12,226 nucleotides of DNA, from the NCBI GenBank assembly GCA_029256035.1, contig JAQSYR010000034.1:1-12226 (forward strand). Reading direction: 5' to 3'. How positions within the stretch are numbered: position 1 is the first letter of the stretch; each line of letters starts with the position of its first letter. A program made the position numbers and the translations under genes. The notes under the pieces are model-generated. The model did not search any database, was not told the origin of the DNA, and saw only the letters and a program-made list of their open reading frames with translations. Below, piece by piece: positions 7,621-12,226 of the stretch. The stretch is from Anaerocolumna sp. GTDB taxonomy: Bacteria > Bacillota > Clostridia > Lachnospirales > Lachnospiraceae.

Positions 7621-9354
7621 TTAAACTGCTGAGCTTGTAACTTCCTGGGATTCACAGATTTCTTTGTAAATCTGGCATGTGTTAATTAGTTCTTCATGTT
7701 TTCCAATTCCTGCAATAACACCTTCACTTAACACGATTATCTGGTCAGCATTACGTATAGTACTTGCTCTTTGTGTTACAATCAGAGTCGTCATGTCTTT
7801 TGTACTTTCCTTTAGTGATTTGCGCAATGCAGCATCTGTTGCAAAATCTAAAGCATTAAAACTATCATCTAAAATCAGAATAGAAGGCTTTCGAACCAGT
7901 GCCCTTGCGATGGTTAATCTCTGTCTTTGTCCCCCAGACACATTAACTCCACCCTTTTGTATTTTACTTTCATACCCATCCGGCATAAGCCTTATAAACT
8001 CTGCTGCCTGGGCAATCTCTGCAGCCTGTTGTACTTCTGCATCTGTTGCATCTGCCTTACCCCATCGAATATTTTCAGCGATAGTACCTGAAAAAAGCAC
8101 AGACTTTTGTGGAACCACTCCTATTTTCTTTCTTAATTCAAATAGTTCATATTCCCTTACATCTTTGCCTTCTACTAATATTCTTCCTTGTGAAACATCA
8201 TAGAATCTTGGGATCAGATTAACTATGGTTGACTTACCTGAGCCTGTTCCGCCAATAATACCAACCATTTCTCCTGCCTTTATTCGAAATGAAATATGTT
8301 CAATATTAAAGGCACCTCCAGGCTCATAGGACATAGAAACCTCTTGAAATTCCAATATATACTCACTATCTTTTGTATTGTCCTTTTTAATTACTGGAAC
8401 ATTAATAATACTTGGCATTGTTTCAAATACTTCTATAATTCTTCCTACCGATGCAAATGCCTTGGTATAAATTACAACTAGGTTGGAAATTACAATTAAA
8501 GCTGCTAAAATTTGAGTTACATAACCAACAAAGGCTATAACTTCACCTGTTGACATACTGCCTGTATCAACCCGAATCCCACCAAACCATAGAATTGCTC
8601 CAATGGAAAAGTTTAAAACAAGGTTGGTTAAAGGATTCAGTAATGCAGAAAGTTTTCCAACCCTCATAGCATTATCCATGTACTCTTGGTTTCGGTTAGC
8701 GAATTTCTCTCTTTCATAATCTGTTCTTGCAAATGCACGTATCACTCTTACACCGCTAAGATTCTCACGAATCACAAGCCCAATTTGGTCCAATTTCTTT
8801 TGAACAATACGGTAAACAGGTACATTTTTTCTCATTATGATAGTTAAAATTAAAATAAATACAGGTAGTACAAGGATTAGAATGACAGATAAATAAAAAT
8901 CTATGGTAAATGCCATAATTAATCCTCCAATGCAAAGAAAGGGTGCCCGGATAACCAGACGGATTAACATAGCTACAGCAAGCTGCACCTGATTTACATC
9001 ACTTGTAATTCGATTTATAAGTGAAGCCGTACCAAACTTATCTATTTCTGCATTAGAGAATGTGCTGATATGTTTAAAAAGTGCATTTCTAATATCAGTG
9101 CCCACACCTTGGGATACAAAAGAAGCACTATACTGACATGCCAACGCAAATAGAATGCCAAGAATTGCCGTTGCTAACATTAACCCGCCCAGGTTTAGTA
9201 TATATGCTTTGTCTCCTGCTGCCACACCATAATCAATTACTTTAGCCATTAAAAACGGGAGAAACAATTCTAAAATTGCTTCTGTTAACTTTGCAGATGC
9301 CCCTAAAATAGATAAATATTTGTATGGTTTTATAAATTTTAATAAGTTCTTCAT
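7621..9354 (-). CDS. ABC exporter half-transporter, degenerate-site subunit
   Basis: Also 577 residues, with the exporter layout: a membrane domain (about 15-300) and then the ATPase. Walker A is GGTGSGKST (368-376), Q-loop VPQK, signature VSGGQ (472-476) and Walker B ILILDD. The residue after the Walker B Asp is Asp497 instead of the catalytic Glu, and the switch residue is Gln528 (VTQRAST) instead of His. Loss of both marks this as the non-hydrolysing partner of a heterodimer; its intact VSGGQ completes the active site of the partner encoded 13 bases downstream. Known relatives export drugs, peptides or lipids; nothing here fixes the substrate. The ATG has only a modest ribosome site (AGGA, seven bases away). 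It lies 60 bases after the acetyltransferase gene with no clear promoter or terminator between, so the three genes may be one operon. Confidence 0.92.
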   Translation of the reverse strand: MKNLLKFIKPYKYLSILGASAKLTEAILELFLPFLMAKVIDYGVAAGDKAYILNLGGLMLATAILGILFALACQYSASFVSQGVGTDIRNALFKHISTFSNAEIDKFGTASLINRITSDVNQVQLAVAMLIRLVIRAPFLCIGGLIMAFTIDFYLSVILILVLPVFILILTIIMRKNVPVYRIVQKKLDQIGLVIRENLSGVRVIRAFARTDYEREKFANRNQEYMDNAMRVGKLSALLNPLTNLVLNFSIGAILWFGGIRVDTGSMSTGEVIAFVGYVTQILAALIVISNLVVIYTKAFASVGRIIEVFETMPSIINVPVIKKDNTKDSEYILEFQEVSMSYEPGGAFNIEHISFRIKAGEMVGIIGGTGSGKSTIVNLIPRFYDVSQGRILVEGKDVREYELFELRKKIGVVPQKSVLFSGTIAENIRWGKADATDAEVQQAAEIAQAAEFIRLMPDGYESKIQKGGVNVSGGQRQRLTIARALVRKPSILILDDSFNALDFATDAALRKSLKESTKDMTTLIVTQRASTIRNADQIIVLSEGVIAGIGKHEELINTCQIYKEICESQEVTSSAV

Positions 9355-9414
9355 ATCCTTGTCCTAACCTTTGAATCATTATTTCAGTCGAATCCGATTA
9401 AAATCAATACACAA

Positions 9415-10260
9415 TTAGTTTAAATACTTCCGATAAGCATAAATTGTTTCTTTATCTATAAAGCCAAGCCGTTTATAAAGTTTTTGTGCGCCGTAATTAT
9501 CTACTCTGACATTGGTTACTATGTCTTTTATCTTTTCATTCAATAAGCTTCTAATTGCTTTTTTTATTAGTAATGATCCATACCCTTTACCTCTAACATC
9601 TTCTCTAACATGAAGCAGAACAATCTCTCCAATGGTATTATCTTCTGCCTTTTCATAATAAACATAACCTTTCACTTCTTCATTCTCTACTGCTAATAGT
9701 AAATGATGATTGAATGATATTTGTTCTATTAGTTCCTCTAAGGTAAAGAATACACCCCTAGGATGCACAAGTGCCAGCCCCTCTTTATATTTATCTTCAA
9801 AAGGACTAATTTTTGTTTTAATAGCTTCTTGGTTATCTTCAAATAATTCCTGCTGTAGAATCAAGGTTCTTTCTGCATTATATTGTTCAAAGCCTTCTTT
9901 TTCACACCACTGTCTACACAGGTTGTTTTCTTCAAAAAATGCTATTTTCATTTCATGAACGTCACCAGGTATTGTTTTTAGTAAATCATGGTATAATTCA
10001 TCAATATATTTGTAAAAATAAGTTTCTTCTATAATTGGCCCTAATAAACGAACAACTTTTTGTTCTAATGATAGATAAGTACCAATACAGCCTACAATTT
10101 CATCATTCTCAATACACAATAAAAAACTATCCTTCTCTAAAGCCTCAATATCTGAATATGTTTCAGGTATCCAGGCTAAAAAATATTCTTTCTTTAAATT
10201 ATGCTGATATAGAAATTCATTTAATTCTCTTTCATACTTTTTCATCATTTTAATAATCAA
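9415..10260 (-). CDS. Tandem GNAT-family N-acetyltransferase
   Basis: A 281-residue protein that reads as two GNAT folds in a row. The C-terminal one (about 148-281) is canonical: hydrophobic LLLAVENEEVKGYVYYE, then VLLHVREDVRGKGYGSLLI with the acetyl-CoA pyrophosphate loop R-G-K-G-Y-G at 223-228, and NYGAQKLYKRLGF at the end. The N-terminal one (about 1-135) keeps the beta-strand pattern (FLLCIENDEIVGCIG) and a CEKEGF segment but has no such loop, so it is probably non-catalytic. Such proteins acetylate amines on small molecules, antibiotics or protein N-termini; the substrate is unknown. The start is TTG at 10260, because AGGGGG lies nine bases upstream; the ATG codons at 10248 and 10245 are too far from it. 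It is first in a likely operon with the ABC exporter, which raises the possibility of a shared resistance or modification role (inference). Confidence 0.87.
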   Translation of the reverse strand: MIIKMMKKYERELNEFLYQHNLKKEYFLAWIPETYSDIEALEKDSFLLCIENDEIVGCIGTYLSLEQKVVRLLGPIIEETYFYKYIDELYHDLLKTIPGDVHEMKIAFFEENNLCRQWCEKEGFEQYNAERTLILQQELFEDNQEAIKTKISPFEDKYKEGLALVHPRGVFFTLEELIEQISFNHHLLLAVENEEVKGYVYYEKAEDNTIGEIVLLHVREDVRGKGYGSLLIKKAIRSLLNEKIKDIVTNVRVDNYGAQKLYKRLGFIDKETIYAYRKYLN

Positions 10261-10308
10261 TCTATTTTCCCCCTACACAAAATTATTATTTTAAAACTTA
10301 TACCTTGA

Positions 10309-10337
10309 ATTATACAATGGACTTCCATCCATTTCCA
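10309..10337 (-). promoter_or_regulatory. Probable promoter of the GNAT/ABC operon
   Basis: On the minus strand a perfect -10 TATAAT (10314-10309) is preceded at 17 bases by TGGAAA (10337-10332), which matches four of six -35 bases. It lies in the 238-base gap between the divergent GNAT and DedA genes. The other half of this gap, toward DedA, contains an AT-rich TATAAT at 10468-10473 with no well-spaced -35. I see no riboswitch or RNA gene in the gap. Confidence 0.55.
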
Positions 10338-10498
10338 CCTTTTTCAGAATGCTCCTACTAAAAACTCTTATATATATGAAAGTACATAGAAATTTATCCA
10401 TAGGTTTTATCAAATACATTAATTTACACATACCATAGACATAATCCCTTCACATACTAAATATTTATATAATAATCCCTTAATCTAAAGGAGCATCT

Positions 10499-11086
10499 AT
10501 GAGTTATTTTACAAATCTTATCTATGAGTACGGTATCTTTGCTATGTTTTTTATTATATTAATTGAATATGCCTGTTTTCCTATTTCTAGCGAAATTGTT
10601 CTTCCATTCTCCGGGGCCGTAGCTTCCTTACAGCATATCAGCTTTCTGGTTATTTTACCTCTTAGTGTAATCGCTGGGTTAATTGGTACCAGCTTTTGCT
10701 ATGGAATAGGGCGTATTGGAGGATTAAAATTAATAGAAAAAATAACAAAAAAATTTCCCAAAGCAGAAAAGGGAATTCTCACTTCCCAAACAAAATTTAA
10801 ACAATATGGCGGCGTAGCCGTTTGTTTTGGCAGATTAATTCCCATCTGTAGAACCTACATAGCATTTATAGCAGGCGCTGCGGGCCAAACATATCCTAAT
10901 TTTCTTTTAGGTTCTATTATCGGTATTACTATATGGAATACCCTTTTAATCGGACTTGGTTATCTTCTTCATGAAAAATGGAAACTTGTAGGCAGTTACT
11001 ATGAACGATATAAAGATGTTCTAATTCCGCTTCTCTTACTAGTTGGTTTATATCTTCTTGTAAGAGCAAGAAAAAAGAAGCGATAG
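10499..11086 (+). CDS. DedA-family (SNARE-associated/VTT domain) membrane protein
   Basis: This 195-residue integral membrane protein of normal DedA length is the only plus-strand gene. Landmarks in order: EYACFPISSEIVLPFSGA (23-40), matching the conserved E...P..SE..LP..G segment; FCYGIGRIGG (66-75); FGRLIPICRTYIAFIAGAAG (110-129), with the paired arginines R112 and R118 that are essential in studied DedA proteins; and IIGITIWNTLLIGLGYLL, ending in a basic tail ARKKKR. The fold has re-entrant loops and several membrane helices. Members of this family have been shown to return undecaprenyl phosphate or phosphatidylethanolamine across the membrane, so a lipid-carrier flippase role is likely; which lipid is not decided. 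AAAGGAG lies five bases before the ATG. The stop codon is one base from that of the convergent MATE gene. Confidence 0.92.
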   Translation: MSYFTNLIYEYGIFAMFFIILIEYACFPISSEIVLPFSGAVASLQHISFLVILPLSVIAGLIGTSFCYGIGRIGGLKLIEKITKKFPKAEKGILTSQTKFKQYGGVAVCFGRLIPICRTYIAFIAGAAGQTYPNFLLGSIIGITIWNTLLIGLGYLLHEKWKLVGSYYERYKDVLIPLLLLVGLYLLVRARKKKR

Positions 11087-11087
11087 T

Positions 11088-12226
11088 TTACCCTTCTATA
11101 ACCGATTTAAATCTCCATTTGCCTGAATAATATCTTCCAATACCTACAAAAGAAGTTACCATCCAGTTAAGTCCTGTAGCCCACCAGATTCCATGATAAC
11201 CAAATCTGGCAGATAATAGAGTTGCAAAAAGTACACGGCAAATTACTTCTATCAATCCCATAAACATTGGCAAAATAACATCACCAGAACCACTTAATAA
11301 GTTTCTGGTTATAAGAATCATACCTACAAAGGAATAAAAAAAGCTGGTGACGCGAATTGCCTCAATTCCTATTTTCATAACATCAGCATCTGCATCGGAT
11401 GTAAACAGGTTCATTATGAATCCACCGCCAAAATATACTACTGGAAGCATAATGAAACTAAAGGTAAGAATAATCTTGGTGGCTGCAACAAATCCTTTTT
11501 TTACTCTGTCAATATTACCTGCTCCTATATTCTGCCCCGTAAAGGTAGCAACTGCAACTCCAATGGATAAGCCTGGCTGTATGCTTAATTGTTCAATTCT
11601 GCTGGCTGCAGTTGCTGCTGCCATTACGGTGTCCCCATATCCGTTAATTACACCCTGAAGAGCCATAGTTGATGCAGAAATAAATGAATTTTGAATGGTA
11701 ACTGGAAGTCCTAATCGTAAACATTTTTTAAATATTAATAAGTCCGGTTTAAATTCTGCCAAAGGCATTTTAATCATTGGCACCATTTTTATAGCATAGA
11801 CAATACAGCCAACTGCTGCAACCGCTTGGGAAATAATAGTTGCATAGGCAACTCCTGCCACACCCATATGAAAGACAATGACAAACAATAGATCTAAAAC
11901 AATATTTAATATGGAGGCTACCACAAGAAAAATCAATGGGGTAAAGGAATCACCCAAAGCTCTTAAGATGGAAGCTATTCCATTATATGCACCAATGCCT
12001 ACAATTCCGGCACAACATATAACAAAATACTGTCTTGCCTGACCCAGTATATTATCTGGTGTATTTAGCAATTGCAACAGTTGTTCACTAAATATAACAC
12101 CTAGAATCCCCATTAAAATGGAGGCGCCAATAATGGTATATGCTGCAGTAGCAATACTTTTCTTTACGTTAGCTTCATCTTTCGCTCCAAAAAATTGGGA
12201 GATAACTATGGATATACCACTAGCTA
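11088..12226 (-). CDS. MATE-family multidrug/Na+ efflux protein, partial (N-terminus outside window)
   Basis: The frame stays open to the window edge, giving 378 residues; the ATG at 12113 is an internal methionine. Full-length family members have about 450 residues, so some 70-80 are missing. The visible part begins with SGISIVISQFFGAKDEANVKKSI, the conserved end of the first membrane helices of the N-lobe. Further on is the matching C-lobe segment, with VTIQNSFISASTMALQGVING and, after it, IGVAVATFTGQNIGAGNIDRVKKG. The two-lobe repeat of G-Q-x-x-G-A is typical of MATE exporters, which use Na+ or H+ gradients to expel cationic drugs or metabolites. The subgroup (NorM- or DinF-like) and the substrate are not resolved. 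The promoter lies outside the window. Its 3' end meets DedA head-on. Confidence 0.93.
   Translation of the reverse strand, partial: ASGISIVISQFFGAKDEANVKKSIATAAYTIIGASILMGILGVIFSEQLLQLLNTPDNILGQARQYFVICCAGIVGIGAYNGIASILRALGDSFTPLIFLVVASILNIVLDLLFVIVFHMGVAGVAYATIISQAVAAVGCIVYAIKMVPMIKMPLAEFKPDLLIFKKCLRLGLPVTIQNSFISASTMALQGVINGYGDTVMAAATAASRIEQLSIQPGLSIGVAVATFTGQNIGAGNIDRVKKGFVAATKIILTFSFIMLPVVYFGGGFIMNLFTSDADADVMKIGIEAIRVTSFFYSFVGMILITRNLLSGSGDVILPMFMGLIEVICRVLFATLLSARFGYHGIWWATGLNWMVTSFVGIGRYYSGKWRFKSVIEG

Noticed and set aside
7608..7655. GTG start at 7655 for the downstream ABC gene (16 extra residues)
   Set aside because: It would overlap the upstream gene, has no ribosome site, and the extra residues are not like the family. 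ATG 7607 has AAGGAG at normal distance.
7679..8203. Plus-strand open frame of 174 codons
   Set aside because: It lies antisense inside the ATPase domain of the ABC gene, which has clear motifs in its own frame. The other plus-strand open frames inside minus-strand genes, such as 880-1326 and 11347-11658, are shadows too.
10291..10332. A 13-codon minus-strand ORF (MDGSPLYNSRYKF) after a GGTGG in the GNAT upstream region
   Set aside because: It spans the best -10 box of the region and is too short to support without conservation data.

Overview
The window is AT-rich DNA from a low-GC Gram-positive anaerobe. A clostridial, probably Lachnospiraceae-type, Firmicute is the best guess. The support is a T-box leader on leuS, a LysM plus GH18 spore-type hydrolase, a small FMN_bind lipoprotein, an L,D-transpeptidase with Ig-like repeats, and strong AGGAGG ribosome sites. 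The genus is inferred from protein character only. Almost everything is on the minus strand; only the DedA gene is on the plus strand.

Layout, left to right. (1) 1-792, minus: a LysM/GH18 hydrolase of the YaaH/SleL type, cut by the window edge, with a damaged N-terminus and a proline where the family has its catalytic glutamate. (2) 891-1271, minus: a secreted FMN-binding lipoprotein with its own promoter, a palindrome at the likely transcription start, and an intrinsic terminator. (3) 1377-1448: a near-perfect 32-bp-stem palindrome. (4) 1452-3706, minus: leuS broken by one internal deletion that removes the end of the CP1 editing region and shifts the frame. (5) 3759-4056, minus: the leucine T-box leader of leuS, with promoter, CTC specifier, T-box and terminator all recognisable. 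(6) 4117-5751, minus: a membrane-anchored L,D-transpeptidase with about four Ig-like modules. (7) 5874-9354, minus: two ABC half-transporters forming an asymmetric heterodimeric exporter. (8) 9415-10260, minus: a tandem-GNAT acetyltransferase upstream of the ABC pair. (9) 10499-11086, plus: a DedA-family membrane protein. (10) 11088-12226, minus: a MATE efflux protein, cut by the right edge.

Functional picture. The GNAT gene and the ABC pair run in one direction with short gaps and probably share transcripts. The two ABC proteins divide one good and one degenerate ATP site between them. The rest is a mix of envelope functions (L,D-transpeptidase, DedA, MATE, lipoprotein) and translation (leuS). 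I see no CRISPR array, transposase, phage gene, tRNA or rRNA. I did not find a convincing new multi-gene system. The most notable signals are the two gene lesions (leuS and the LysM/GH18 gene), the long palindrome beside leuS, and the possible Rex-like operator of the lipoprotein.
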